A program made the translations under genes and the position numbers. Positions 43,601 through 51,009 of a stretch of DNA of 64,000 nucleotides are shown here, piece by piece; positions within the stretch are counted from its first letter, which is position 1, and each line of letters starts with the position of its first letter. The notes beneath the pieces are model-generated. The model did no database searches. It worked only from the letters and a program-made list of their open reading frames with translations, and was not told the origin of the DNA. The DNA is taken from positions 310,001 to 374,000 of the forward strand of contig NZ_JADQDM010000003.1 in the NCBI RefSeq assembly GCF_015694525.1, written 5' to 3'. This DNA is from Hymenobacter ruricola (lineage in GTDB: Bacteria > Bacteroidota > Bacteroidia > Cytophagales > Hymenobacteraceae).

Positions 43601-43810
43601 AAACAGCATCAGGTCCTGCTCCGGCTGCATCAGCCGCGACCAGTGCCCATCGGCTCGCTTCACATACTCGTCCAGCTCTTTGTGCAGGCTTTTGGCCCGG
43701 GTGCGCACCGGCACGATGTCGGACTTGTCCAGGGCCAGCAGAAACGGCGTCAGTTCGGCAGCGGTGCCGCGGCGGATGAATTGTTCAAAGGTGTCGGCAG
43801 CAGCTGACAT
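40679..43810 (-). CDS. large DUF6493-like helical-repeat protein
   Basis: This 1043-residue protein is almost entirely predicted helical with an Ala/Leu-rich repeat-like pattern (for example LLADGPAYDDSASTLLAV). The N terminus (FEQFIRRGTAAELTPFLLAL, KSLHKELDEYVK) resembles the DUF6493 family, which I recall as a neighbour of SWIM zinc-finger genes. No catalytic motif is visible; a scaffold role is possible. It follows the SWIM protein gene on the same strand (67-bp gap), which supports a functional pair. The family assignment is from memory and unverified. Confidence 0.75.
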   Translation of the reverse strand: MSAAADTFEQFIRRGTAAELTPFLLALDKSDIVPVRTRAKSLHKELDEYVKRADGHWSRLMQPEQDLMLFLAGIATYSQKEAFGRSLGSRHYLRTDARFRIERDPLPWVWAVLRHTRPAWLTEWLVRNHRSNPWTTPDFDTLQALAAEGLLNPTPTLLAYAAARQLDIVGGELDTAFALRQQQAEGKKKLNALQVAMWADLVARWPALAADSPGQPSFRALLLDALRSNAALLGTGLPLLFEFDTPADSTVAYCHSIKPVEDLRWLDVLPVLVESGHLDRARLLTDCLLALRRDFRRPLLTWFKELFLTLQPTLAERLARQNELVELLAHPLPQVINFALDQFKELWTHPDFEPATLLLYADGLMTRPDLKTGLKNLFGGLDKLLKTNPALTPEVARLHTAALAHPDAGVQERAAKGLAVLLGAKKPLLDASAAADTIVELDGLGELLGAPARALLAAWLTAAPALAAETAVYAPRAEFTPDISDATAIAPVADWHELLFLTGQALQPDQPEAQERWLDGLLRLRTQYPPDYAQQLRPYLLQALPYLLKGKTEPETLELLRNFNHGQGRNGQHELLLALLLGWYGGFAQPQVARVRLAAQHQLHPDPLLALARQRLLAAEARLRAGGAALPLLSTPSHAPHWVAPSALLARLLAYEAAGAAPDAADLALALGRLAWNAPAEAETARPQLRELRHAGLRELLGWLLAPARATPPLPVLKSPDKSLLQKATSRFSQWVSGEAPAPPTLDDALPWLWAVAARTRCPHAALPALAALADYPGLAAPWVPTWDVRTRTEIYKQSWNQKEPERTYHYHELAVDTATPAPPPSPLLLYSLHARLPQKDHTYFWALAEDYRFLLSLLPNNPAPLRWHLLRSAFRTSDGYSEEHSLLSKQLHALLADGPAYDDSASTLLAVGLLYNLPTGRALAWEVVLAAAANGRLVPAALGAALGRLLASAYAPVLRLAEALPAARGISPATDDALRQLLDALLPELPAEPLRNTAKLLAAYADLRPRDGSSVPAVVADKLQIWQATGSLKKAAVALLAE

Positions 43811-43877
43811 AAGTGGGGTTAGCTTATTGATTGACTTGTCTTAACCAGTGTGGGCGCCAGGCCCGCACAACGGCTTC

Positions 43878-45230
43878 CTATTCCGCCTCCGCGCCAAACC
43901 GCAACTGCGCCGCCAGGATGTGCTTGCACGGCCCGCGCTGCCCCTGGTGGCCCGTAAACCACTGGCAGGTGCAGCGCGCCAACTCCCCGCCGCCCACCAG
44001 CACGGTGTGCCAGGCATCGGTGCCGCGCACGCGCACCTCGCTACGCCCGCCGGCACCCACGCCCACCAATTGCACATCATCGGCGGCAGCGAGCAGGGCG
44101 CGGGCGTTTTTGAGGCGCGGGTTCAGCTTCAGGATGCGCTCCAGCTTGAAGGGCAGGCGGCGGTAGAAGTAGTGGTTGCTGCGCAGGTCGAAGCCCAGCA
44201 GGCCCATGGCCGACAGGCTGGCGCACAGCCGGTCCACGGTACCGGGGTCAAGGTCGTGTTCCAATGCAAACAGCGCGGGGTTGAACGTCTCGTTGCCCCG
44301 AAACAGCTGGTTGGCCCCCGCAATCCACTCCGTGGGCAGTTCTTCCAGCAAGGTATCGAGCTGGTTGCCCTCGCCCGAAAAGCCACGGTTCACCTCGGCG
44401 CTCAACGCCAGCACAAACTCGTGCCCGCCGCCCAGCGCCAGCACGAAGGCCGACGCCTGCCCGTCGGGCGTGGCGTACACGCGCAGGCTTTCGCACAGCG
44501 GCAGCAGGCCGTCGAGCAGGCGCAGGCGGTGCGCCCCGCCCACCCGCACGGCCCCCGCGCTGCCCACCGGCACGAAGCTCGGCCGCGGCCCGCGCAGCAC
44601 CAGAAACAGGTCGGTGCGGGTGGCGCCGGCGGGCAAGCCCTGCAACAGCTGCGCGGCCTGCACCCGGCTCAGGGTCAGCTTCTCTTCCATCTGGGCCAGG
44701 TAGCCCTGCACGGCGGTGAGGCCCTTAATCCAGCGCTCGGGCAGCGTCACCTTGCGTTCGGTGACGGTGCCGGCGGCGCGCTCCAGCACTACTTCCTGCT
44801 GGCCCACGCGCAGCACCACCGGCTCGGTGCGGGCCACGCGGGCCAGGGCGTTCACCATGGGCTCGTTGAAGTCCACGTTGGTGGTGCCGCTGGCCAGAAA
44901 CTCGCCGTCCAGCGCCTCGGGGCCCAGGTCGAGGCGGGCGTACACGCCGTTGCACGACGAAAACGCCTCAAAGCGCAGCAGCCCGGCCCCGGCCGTCACG
45001 ATGGGGTCGCGCAGGGCGGCGCTCTGCGGCACAAAACGCGAGGCCACTACCTTGGCTAATGTCGTTAGCCCCCGCGCGGCTAGCCAAGCGTTGGCCAGCC
45101 CACCCCGGAAAAAGCAGGCTGCCCCACCCGCGGGCGCGTCCTCAGCGTAAGCCGCCAGCTCCAAAACGTTGCCCGTGGCGCTGTGCGTCAGCGTCGAAGG
45201 GTGGGCGTAGGCATAAGCAAAATCAGCCAT
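43878..45230 (-). CDS. SWIM zinc-finger protein
   Basis: This encodes 450 residues from MADFAYAYAHPSTLTH; a longer start at 45284 would add 18 hydrophobic residues of uncertain reality. The C terminus carries the SWIM zinc motif ARCTCQWFTGHQGQRGPCKH (C-x-C-x12-C-x-H), a zinc-binding nucleic-acid or protein interaction module. The rest is a mixed alpha/beta domain with no known motif. SWIM proteins in bacteria often accompany large helical proteins, as here with 40679-43810. The molecular role is unknown. Confidence 0.9.
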   Translation of the reverse strand: MADFAYAYAHPSTLTHSATGNVLELAAYAEDAPAGGAACFFRGGLANAWLAARGLTTLAKVVASRFVPQSAALRDPIVTAGAGLLRFEAFSSCNGVYARLDLGPEALDGEFLASGTTNVDFNEPMVNALARVARTEPVVLRVGQQEVVLERAAGTVTERKVTLPERWIKGLTAVQGYLAQMEEKLTLSRVQAAQLLQGLPAGATRTDLFLVLRGPRPSFVPVGSAGAVRVGGAHRLRLLDGLLPLCESLRVYATPDGQASAFVLALGGGHEFVLALSAEVNRGFSGEGNQLDTLLEELPTEWIAGANQLFRGNETFNPALFALEHDLDPGTVDRLCASLSAMGLLGFDLRSNHYFYRRLPFKLERILKLNPRLKNARALLAAADDVQLVGVGAGGRSEVRVRGTDAWHTVLVGGGELARCTCQWFTGHQGQRGPCKHILAAQLRFGAEAE

Positions 45231-45977
45231 GATAAAAAGCATTAGTGAGCAACCAGCCGCGCCAGCCAAGGCAGCAAGCTTCATTGATAGCGCAAAGAAA
45301 GACTGAAAAGTTTTGCCTCATTGCTAAATTATTTGGCTTTTATTGTAGGTGGCTGTTTATCAATAGTAAATATTGACAATATAATTAGTCATTCCTGCAA
45401 AGACATAGCGTATGGCTACCGTAAAAAATGGTTATTACTCATATTATTAGTAAATCACTGGCCTGCCGATAGCGGCCGATTCACTTTAATTCTCAATGAT
45501 TCATTGTTCATACCTGACTCCGTGAAGCAACTCGGCAGCGTAAGACAGGTCCAGCCAACGCTTCTTGCAGGAATGGGAAAGTAGCGCCACCAGCTACGGC
45601 TACGACCTGTTCAGGGCGTAACAGCTGAACCGCTGATACATAGCCTCCGCCTTCGAGAAGCTTAATGGCCTGCCTGTTGGGCGGGGCGCAGCCATTCAAA
45701 ACGCAGCAGCTGTTCTTCTGGTACCAACTCCGAAAGCGCGTGGCCGTGGTCAGCGAGCAGCTCAGAAAGGTTTTTTCAGGCCAATGGGGGCGAGGGCAAT
45801 CCCGCCAAACCCAGTAACAGAATGGTTTTTATCGGCGCCAACGCTTACATCGACGACTAGCAAGGCCGCGTTGGCGCTGGCAATGACATTGCTGGTACGA
45901 CTACTCAACCTCAGCCGTTTAATCATCGTTGGGAAAGTCAACGGCTACGGTAGCCGGTTCCCCACCTTCCATTCAGC
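45231..45977. other. 747-bp region without a confident gene; possible decayed coding remnants
   Basis: The first 250 bases (45290-45530) are strikingly AT-rich for this genome and may hold the SWIM-gene promoter. On the minus strand between about 45670 and 45935 two short frames, one reading NVIASANAALLVVDVSVGAD and another HALSELVPEEQLLRFEWLRP and ending in a natural-looking stop, have local coding character but are split by stops and a frame change. I read them as remnants of an unidentified gene, not as a functional one. Confidence 0.35.
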
Positions 45978-46694
45978 ATGAAAACTTCGCTTTCCCCCCT
46001 CGTCCTCGCCGCTGGCCTGCTGCTGGCCGCCACCACTACCCACGCCCAGGATGCGCCCATCATGGCCCTCGACCCAACGCTGATGGCAGGCTGGACGGGC
46101 AATGTCGGCAACGCGATGGTGCACCCCAGCACCGCTGGCGCCAGTCGCCCGGCCGCAAAGGCCGCCACGGCCAGTTTTGCCTACACGGCCACGCCTGCCT
46201 TGCAACAGCAAACCGTGGCCACCGCGGCCAAGCGCCTGCAAGCCACCGACGCGGCCGCCGCCAAAGAGCTAACGGCCGCCTTTGCGCCCGGTAAATCCGA
46301 CTACGCAGCCCTGTACCGGGGGATGCTGAAGGACACGGGCCTGCGGGAGAACGACGCCGCCGATGCCCTTGCGTGCTATTTAGTTACGGGTTATCAGATT
46401 GTGAGCGGCCTGACCGGTGACCACGACATCAGCCCGGCCCAGAACCGCGGGGCCCGGGCGCAGGTGGCGGCGGTGTTGGCCGGCAACCCGCAGCTGGGCA
46501 CCGCCGCCGCGCGGGCGCAGTTGGGCGAAGAATTTAAGTTGCAAACCGTCTTGCTCGGCAGCGCGTGGGTGGGCGCCGTGAAGGCCGGCACGCAGGCCGC
46601 CTACCGCGAAAGCGTGGTGGCGCTGTTCAAAAACCAGTACCAGATGGACATGACCCAGATGCAGCTCACGGCCCAGGGATTTACCAAGAAGTAA
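45978..46694 (+). CDS. secreted DUF6683-like protein, copy C
   Basis: This 238-residue protein has a signal peptide (LVLAAGLLLAATTTHAQ) and the family blocks ALQQQTVATAAKRLQA, FAPGKSDYAALYRGML, GLRENDAADALACYLV, LGEEFKLQTVLLGSAW and LFKNQYQMDMTQMQLTAQG. It is the most divergent of the three: the NVQDG.AITVP segment is replaced by TGDHDISPAQ. The next functional gene downstream on the same strand is a DUF6882-like protein (47278), repeating the pairing at 5.2-6.7 kb. Function unknown; export is predicted. Confidence 0.8.
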   Translation: MKTSLSPLVLAAGLLLAATTTHAQDAPIMALDPTLMAGWTGNVGNAMVHPSTAGASRPAAKAATASFAYTATPALQQQTVATAAKRLQATDAAAAKELTAAFAPGKSDYAALYRGMLKDTGLRENDAADALACYLVTGYQIVSGLTGDHDISPAQNRGARAQVAAVLAGNPQLGTAAARAQLGEEFKLQTVLLGSAWVGAVKAGTQAAYRESVVALFKNQYQMDMTQMQLTAQGFTKK

Positions 46695-46965
46695 GCGCCT
46701 GAGCACGGCTGACCAGCGTTTTGCCTGTCTTAATTCCCGCGCCTGACATAAAATCCGTCTTGCTTGCGGCCCCCGCTACCGCCGCGTTGGGGCCTGAGTA
46801 CCGGCTGGACGCAACATATGCTTGTACTTCCGTGCCCGTCGGGAACAGGGCCGGGCAGGCGCCGACAGCGGCGGCTGGTACCAAGGCTACGATTTAACTT
46901 CTGGTTGGCGGGCGCGTATGTCCGGGCACTCCCGCCCGGCGCGCCACTCCGCCGGCCGACGCAGC

Positions 46966-47046
46966 ATGGCGAAGCAAATCAAAGCAATTGAGCGCCCCAA
47001 ATGCGGCAGCACGAAGAAAACCGAAATTCGGCCCGATACCTACCGC
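46966..47046 (+). pseudogene. truncated zinc-ribbon gene (N-terminal fragment)
   Basis: From an ATG at 46966 the frame reads MAKQIKAIERPKCGSTKKTE, then IRPDTYR before becoming nonsense. This resembles the start of Bacteroidota zinc-ribbon proteins (I.CP.CGS....EI.PD.YRC), with the first Cys replaced by Arg. The expected second Cys pair is missing because the sequence switches to unrelated DNA near 47046. Confidence 0.4.
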
Positions 47047-47150
47047 TTGGGCGCGTCGGCTACTTTGCCCTGGGCGTAAGCCGTTGAGGCGGCAAACAGT
47101 AAACCGGCGGCCAGCGCGAGGGTGGGGCCTGGGCGAAAAGAATGTGCCAC
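47047..47150 (-). pseudogene. truncated secreted-protein gene (signal-peptide fragment)
   Basis: On the minus strand the frame reads RPGPTLALAAGLLFAASTAY, then AQGKVADAPKR, a convincing signal peptide with an AYAQ cleavage site and the first mature residues. It then runs directly into the opposite-strand zinc-ribbon fragment, where an accidental stop occurs. The signal peptide resembles those of the DUF6683 copies, so it may be the start of another member. Confidence 0.4.
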
Positions 47151-47237
47151 CAAGTGGAAAGGGAATACCCGCAACCTTCGCGGTGCTAAACAATACGCAC
47201 CGCCGGCGGATGGTGTTAACCACAACCTTGCGTAAGC

Positions 47238-47267
47238 ACCAGGGGTAAAGCAATGGCAACCCCTGGT
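47238..47267 (+). repeat. inverted repeat just upstream of DUF6882-like copy B
   Basis: Arms ACCAGGGGT (47238-47246) and ACCCCTGGT (47259-47267) are perfectly complementary with a 12-nt loop. The right arm ends 10 bases before the start codon, so it could be an operator or an mRNA hairpin affecting initiation. No equivalent is seen before copy A. Confidence 0.45.
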
Positions 47268-47277
47268 ATTTTAGCCC

Positions 47278-47958
47278 ATGACCCCCGCCGCCCCCGCCCG
47301 CCCCGGGCAAGAATTGCTGGAACGCTACGCCGCACTGGCTTTTGACAAGCAGACCGATTTGTACGAAGTCATCGGCGACAATTCCTGGAACGTCGATATG
47401 GCCGCCGGCACCATCTCTTTCGGGCCGCAATTGGTGTTTCCCATTCAGGTACTCGGCTCGTTTTCGCACCAGTCCGAAACCTGGCTTTGGGCCTGGGACA
47501 ATGCGCAGTCGGACCTGCCGGAACCGCTGCTCGCCCAGGCCCGGCAGCTGCGGGCCTACGGCGAGCAGCACGGCATCGACCTGCTGACGGTCAATCAATT
47601 CGACGCTACGCCCAACGACCTGCACGCCATCGGCTCCATTGCCTCGGGCATGTTTGAAGCCAGCGGCTATTACCTCGCCGACTACGGCCAGGGCATCCTG
47701 GTCGTAACCGTCGAGAGTGAGCAAATTGACCAAGGGGCCAAGCATGATTTCGCCCGCGTCTCCACGGTTTTTCCGCAGGTCATCGGCGTATTCGAGATGC
47801 GGCATCGTCCGGCCTTCATCCATTACATCACCCAAAAGGGCGGCACCCTGAGCGAAACCGCCGATACCGTCACGGCCACCCTCGGCACCAGCACGCTCAC
47901 CGCCCACTTCGACGAGCTGGGCCGCTTGGCCAAGCTGCAAGGCACCGCCAGACCCTAA
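47278..47958 (+). CDS. DUF6882-like cytosolic protein, copy B
   Basis: This 226-residue protein has no signal peptide and aligns nearly end to end with 5974-6663: KQTDLYEVIGDNSWNVDMAA, FSHQSETWLWAWDNAQSDLP, LRAYGEQHGIDLL, YYLADYGQGILVVTVE, FPQVIGVFEMRHRPAFIHY and LTAHFDELGRLAKL. The family is DUF6882 by recollection; function unknown. Twenty bases downstream lies a small zinc-ribbon gene on the same strand, so the two are likely co-transcribed. Confidence 0.82.
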   Translation: MTPAAPARPGQELLERYAALAFDKQTDLYEVIGDNSWNVDMAAGTISFGPQLVFPIQVLGSFSHQSETWLWAWDNAQSDLPEPLLAQARQLRAYGEQHGIDLLTVNQFDATPNDLHAIGSIASGMFEASGYYLADYGQGILVVTVESEQIDQGAKHDFARVSTVFPQVIGVFEMRHRPAFIHYITQKGGTLSETADTVTATLGTSTLTAHFDELGRLAKLQGTARP

Positions 47959-47978
47959 TCCGCCCGCCCGAATCCCTC

Positions 47979-48236
47979 ATGACGGTTGCCATCTGCTTCG
48001 CCTGCGGCGAGTTTAAAGTCGGAGCCTTCACGCCTTGCCCGCACTGCGGGGCCGAGCCGGTGAGCCTCGACGAGCAAGCCCATTCGCTGGCCCTCACCGA
48101 CCACTACCTCACGCCCGAAGGCCTGGCGCAGGTGCAACAGCGCGCCAGCAACGGGCTGCCCGTCGACATCGACCCGGAATTTTACGAGCAACTGCTCCAG
48201 ACCTTGCGCGAGGAACAGCAGCGCAAGCCGTGGTGA
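47979..48236 (+). CDS. small zinc-ribbon protein
   Basis: This 85-residue protein has the pairs CFACGEF and CPHCGAEP, together a four-Cys zinc ribbon at residues 6-24, followed by a helical tail (SLALTDHYLTPEGLAQVQQR, EQLLQTLREEQQRKPW). It is only 20 bp from the DUF6882 gene. No DNA-binding or enzymatic motif is seen; such proteins often bind RNA, DNA or partner proteins. Unrelated to the fragment at 46966. Confidence 0.75.
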   Translation: MTVAICFACGEFKVGAFTPCPHCGAEPVSLDEQAHSLALTDHYLTPEGLAQVQQRASNGLPVDIDPEFYEQLLQTLREEQQRKPW

Positions 48237-48303
48237 AAATTCTGGTGAACCGTGCGGCCAACCGGGCGCTCCTGTCTTTTCCATCCGCCTTTCCCTTCTG
48301 CTC

Positions 48304-48801
48304 ATGTTGCCGCGCACTGGTTATTACTGGCTTACCAGCTTTGGCTGCGCCGCGGCCGGCTATGGTTTGCTGTGGCTGCTGCTGCCGGGGCACCACGTAT
48401 TCGGGGCCCCGTACCGAATGATTCTCTACCATGAGGCGCACCCGCTGGCTTACATCGCGTTGTGCTGCGGGTGCTTCGGCCCGCTGGCGGCGGTTGCCAC
48501 CGACGCTTTTCGTCGGCGCGGCCGGTGGGGGCGGCTGGGCGTGGTGGGACTGCTGGCCCTGGCCACCGTGGCACTGAGTTCGCCGCTGGGAGGGCTGCTG
48601 TGGCATTGGCACGACATGCAGGCCGGTTATTTCCCGGCCGACTGGCCGCGGCAGCTGGTGGCCGGCGCCGCGGAAGGCCTGACCACGGGCTGGCTCATCG
48701 TGCTGTTGTCGGTGCCTTACAATGTACTGGGCTTGCTCGTCTGCTACGGGCTGCTGGCCACAGGGGCCGGGCGCTTCTCCGCCGGGGACGCTGGCAGCTA
48801 G
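48304..48801 (+). CDS. four-helix membrane protein of unknown function
   Basis: This 165-residue protein has four hydrophobic helices (YWLTSFGCAAAGYGLLWLLL, LAYIALCCGCFGPLAAVA, LGVVGLLALATVALSSPLGG, LIVLLSVPYNVLGLLVCYGL). A conserved-looking loop (WHWHDMQAGYFPADWPRQ) joins the last two. I do not recognise the family. It may be the last gene of the plus-strand group starting at 47278. A hairpin at 48863 lies before the convergent lipoprotein gene. Confidence 0.7.
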   Translation: MLPRTGYYWLTSFGCAAAGYGLLWLLLPGHHVFGAPYRMILYHEAHPLAYIALCCGCFGPLAAVATDAFRRRGRWGRLGVVGLLALATVALSSPLGGLLWHWHDMQAGYFPADWPRQLVAGAAEGLTTGWLIVLLSVPYNVLGLLVCYGLLATGAGRFSAGDAGS

Positions 48802-48862
48802 GGCAATGCAATGGAAGCACTATCACCCTTTAAGTTAGCAATAAGCTTTTGATAACAAGGCC

Positions 48863-48886
48863 GATGCGCACGTTATTGTGTGCATC
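48863..48886. terminator. weak hairpin between convergent genes
   Basis: GATGCGCAC (48863-48871) pairs with GTGTGCATC (48878-48886) with one G-T wobble around a 6-nt loop. Placement between the convergent stops at 48801 and 48893 suits a shared terminator, but there is no T-run. Confidence 0.4.
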
Positions 48887-48892
48887 CAACGT

Positions 48893-49525
48893 TCAGCGGC
48901 TGCGCAGCACGGTTTGAAATTCGGTCTTCAGACGGTTTTGCTCCTGTTGCAGGACTTGAGCGGTCGGGGTGCCAGGGGCCGGCCGGGGCAGCTGGCGTAT
49001 CAGCCGGCCCTGGGCGAAGTAGCTGCGTTGTTCTTCCACTTCTGAGGAGTCGAAGGCAAAGGCCGCCGTATCGTGGGCCGCTCGCATGGCCGCCGAGTCG
49101 TAATACAGGGGCCGGTTGTAGCGGTACAACTTTTCCAGCACAAACGAAGGCTGGCCGCCCAGCAAGTAGTAGCACACCTGCCGCTGGCCCATCTCGCCGT
49201 AATGCCGGGCCACCACCTTTTCCAGCCGGCCGTGGGCGTAATAAAAAGTGGCTTCGCCGCCCTCGCCCGGCTCGTCGAGGTCGCGCTTGACTGTCGCCGA
49301 CCACTGCCGGATGGCATTGATGCGCCGGAAATTGGCGCGTATGGGCCCCAGTGGGTCGGCCCGCCCGCTATCGGCGGGCACGGCGGCCGGCGGCAACGGT
49401 TTCAGCGGCCGAGCGCCAGCCGGGGCGGGGCGCGCACTGGCCGGTGGGTGGGATGGGTCAGCACCGCAGCTTCCAAGCGCAGCTCCCAGCACCAAAAACA
49501 ACCAGGAAACTACTTTGAATGGCAT
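48893..49525 (-). CDS. lipoprotein of unknown function
   Basis: This 210-residue protein has a lipoprotein signal with lipobox GAALGSC (Cys20). A Pro/Ala-rich linker (about 25-55) leads to a strand-rich domain with ATFYYAHGRLEKVVARHYGE and QVCYYLLGGQPSFVLEKLYR. These alternating strands suggest a beta-sheet ligand domain related to MORN-like toxin/immunity beta proteins, which is speculation. No enzyme motif. It is divergent from the SIMPL gene across a 222-bp gap. Confidence 0.75.
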   Translation of the reverse strand: MPFKVVSWLFLVLGAALGSCGADPSHPPASARPAPAGARPLKPLPPAAVPADSGRADPLGPIRANFRRINAIRQWSATVKRDLDEPGEGGEATFYYAHGRLEKVVARHYGEMGQRQVCYYLLGGQPSFVLEKLYRYNRPLYYDSAAMRAAHDTAAFAFDSSEVEEQRSYFAQGRLIRQLPRPAPGTPTAQVLQQEQNRLKTEFQTVLRSR

Positions 49526-49747
49526 CGGGCAAATGGGTTATTTTGAGCAGACACCTGCGGCGGCCTGGCAAATTAACCATTGAGCAACACGGGCGGCAAT
49601 CAGGCGGTGCAGACCTTATTAACTGCGCCATCTTTCCCGGCCCGCAGCTACCGAACATGCCGGGTGGTTTACCGCCCGGCTGCGTATTTAATCCGCTACT
49701 TTAGCGGGTAAGTGCGCCTTTTTACCATTGTTGCTGCTCGCCGTCTT

Positions 49748-50467
49748 ATGCTTCGTTTCGCTGCTTTCACCCTTGCTGCTGCGCTCATCGGCCTGAGCGC
49801 CTGCCATCCGGCCGCCACCAGCCCCACCCCGCGCCAGGTGCGCAGCGTGGGTTACGGCCACGTCACGGTGTATCCCGACTACGCCGAACTGACGGTGGAT
49901 GCCGCCTTTACCCGCCCCCGGCTCCGCGACGCCGTCACGGAAGTGCAGCGCGTCGTCGACCAGGTGCTGCGCCTGTCGAAACGCTACGCGCCGGGGCGCG
50001 ACGACGTGCGCGTGAGCAGCACGTCGTCGAACAAAGAATTTGATTACGTGAAGGGCAAACAGGTTTTCACTGGCTTTAACTCCACGCAGTCGGTCACGGT
50101 GCGCATCAACAACCTGCGCCAATTGTCGCCCTACCTGGAAGAGCTGCTGGCCACGCCCATCAGCCGCATCAAGGACCTGAACTACGGCCACAGCCGCGCC
50201 GACAGCCTGCGCCGCGAAGCCGACGTGCTGGCCCTGGCCGACGCCGTGAAAACCGCCGACAAGATGTGCGCGGCGCTGCACGTCAAGCGCGGCGAAGTGC
50301 TCGAAGTCAGCGACTCCTCCAGCCCCGAAAGCAGCAACACCAACGGCTACCGCCCCTCGGCCGACATCGAACTTTACAGCAAAAGCTTCGGCGGCCGGGG
50401 CTTCACCGTGAGCCCCGAGTTGCTGCGCTTCGACAGCCAGTGCAGCCTCACCTCGGCGCTGGAATAG
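49748..50467 (+). CDS. SIMPL-domain lipoprotein
   Basis: This encodes 239 residues from the ATG at 49748, which begins a lipoprotein signal ending IGLSAC. The SIMPL domain follows: RSVGYGHVTVYPDYAELTVD, the strand SVTVRINNLRQLSPYLEELL, and ALADAVKTADKMCAALHVKR with RGEVLEVSDSS. The family is a periplasmic or outer-membrane BP26-like fold of uncertain role, sometimes linked to stress. A GTG start upstream (49712) would give a less typical signal. Confidence 0.88.
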   Translation: MLRFAAFTLAAALIGLSACHPAATSPTPRQVRSVGYGHVTVYPDYAELTVDAAFTRPRLRDAVTEVQRVVDQVLRLSKRYAPGRDDVRVSSTSSNKEFDYVKGKQVFTGFNSTQSVTVRINNLRQLSPYLEELLATPISRIKDLNYGHSRADSLRREADVLALADAVKTADKMCAALHVKRGEVLEVSDSSSPESSNTNGYRPSADIELYSKSFGGRGFTVSPELLRFDSQCSLTSALE

Positions 50468-50542
50468 GTTGTACTGTTTTGCCGTCAGCACTACTTGGCC
50501 GTCCGTCTGCAACGGGCTTTCGGGTTAAAGCAGTTGTCATTT

Positions 50543-50902
50543 ATGAAGCGCTTCTTTCTAAACATCTTGGTCATCAGCCAGCTACTTGCCTTTGCCTCGC
50601 ACGGGCAAAACATCGGTTCCAACGGCAAGGCTGGTACCGCAACGCCTGCTAGCAAGCCGCCCTATCACCGCCCCCTGCTCACCACGGAAGCCCTGGCCAT
50701 TGCCGTGGCCGAGCCGGTTCTGTTTTCCATCTACGGACGCGAAAACATCCTCCGCCAACGCCCTTACCGCGCACGGCTGACAAGTGGATTCTGGCACCTC
50801 AGCGGCACGCTGCCGGCGCCGGCTGCCACCGTAGGCGGCACCTTTTACCTTGTCATCGAGGCTAGTAACTGTCGGGTACAAACGTTGTTTCACTCCAAAT
50901 AA
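50543..50902 (+). CDS. NTF2-fold immunity-like secreted protein
   Basis: This encodes 119 residues from MKRFFLNILVISQLLAFASHG, a signal peptide, followed by a short disordered part and an NTF2-fold domain: EALAIAVAEPVLFSIYGREN, LRQRPYRARLTSGFWHLSGT and GGTFYLVIEASNCRV. The I.G...I..Q.PY....GFW.V.GTLP....GG.F.I order is typical of the NTF2-fold immunity family (YbbC-like). Immunity to a toxin is the usual inference, but no toxin gene is in the window. Confidence 0.72.
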   Translation: MKRFFLNILVISQLLAFASHGQNIGSNGKAGTATPASKPPYHRPLLTTEALAIAVAEPVLFSIYGRENILRQRPYRARLTSGFWHLSGTLPAPAATVGGTFYLVIEASNCRVQTLFHSK

Positions 50903-51009
50903 CGTTAGCCAAGTAAATCGATTAGCTGTCCAATGCCCCCAGTTGAAGTAGCATCTTTTTCAATAATGCGCTGACTACTGCATTCGCTCCAACCCTATTG
51001 GACTGGCCG

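Larger units (their letters stand above)
46695..47277. other. 583-bp region with deletion scar and hairpin
   Basis: The gap between DUF6683 copy C and DUF6882 copy B contains only the two gene fragments at 46966-47150 and the hairpin at 47238-47267. The first part (46695-46960) shows no credible gene. The layout suggests that one or more genes of this locus were lost. Confidence 0.5.

Noticed and set aside
43848-45059. 403-codon plus-strand open frame
   Set aside because: Antisense to the SWIM protein gene, which has an intact zinc motif; the antisense product is low-complexity.
45321-45584. 87-codon plus-strand frame in the AT-rich gap
   Set aside because: It has no recognisable domain, its composition is unlike neighbouring genes, and it runs from AT-rich into GC-rich sequence without a coding signature.
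46681-46884. Short minus-strand frame after DUF6683 copy C
   Set aside because: It is 67 residues with no motif and begins inside unrelated sequence; it adds nothing over chance.
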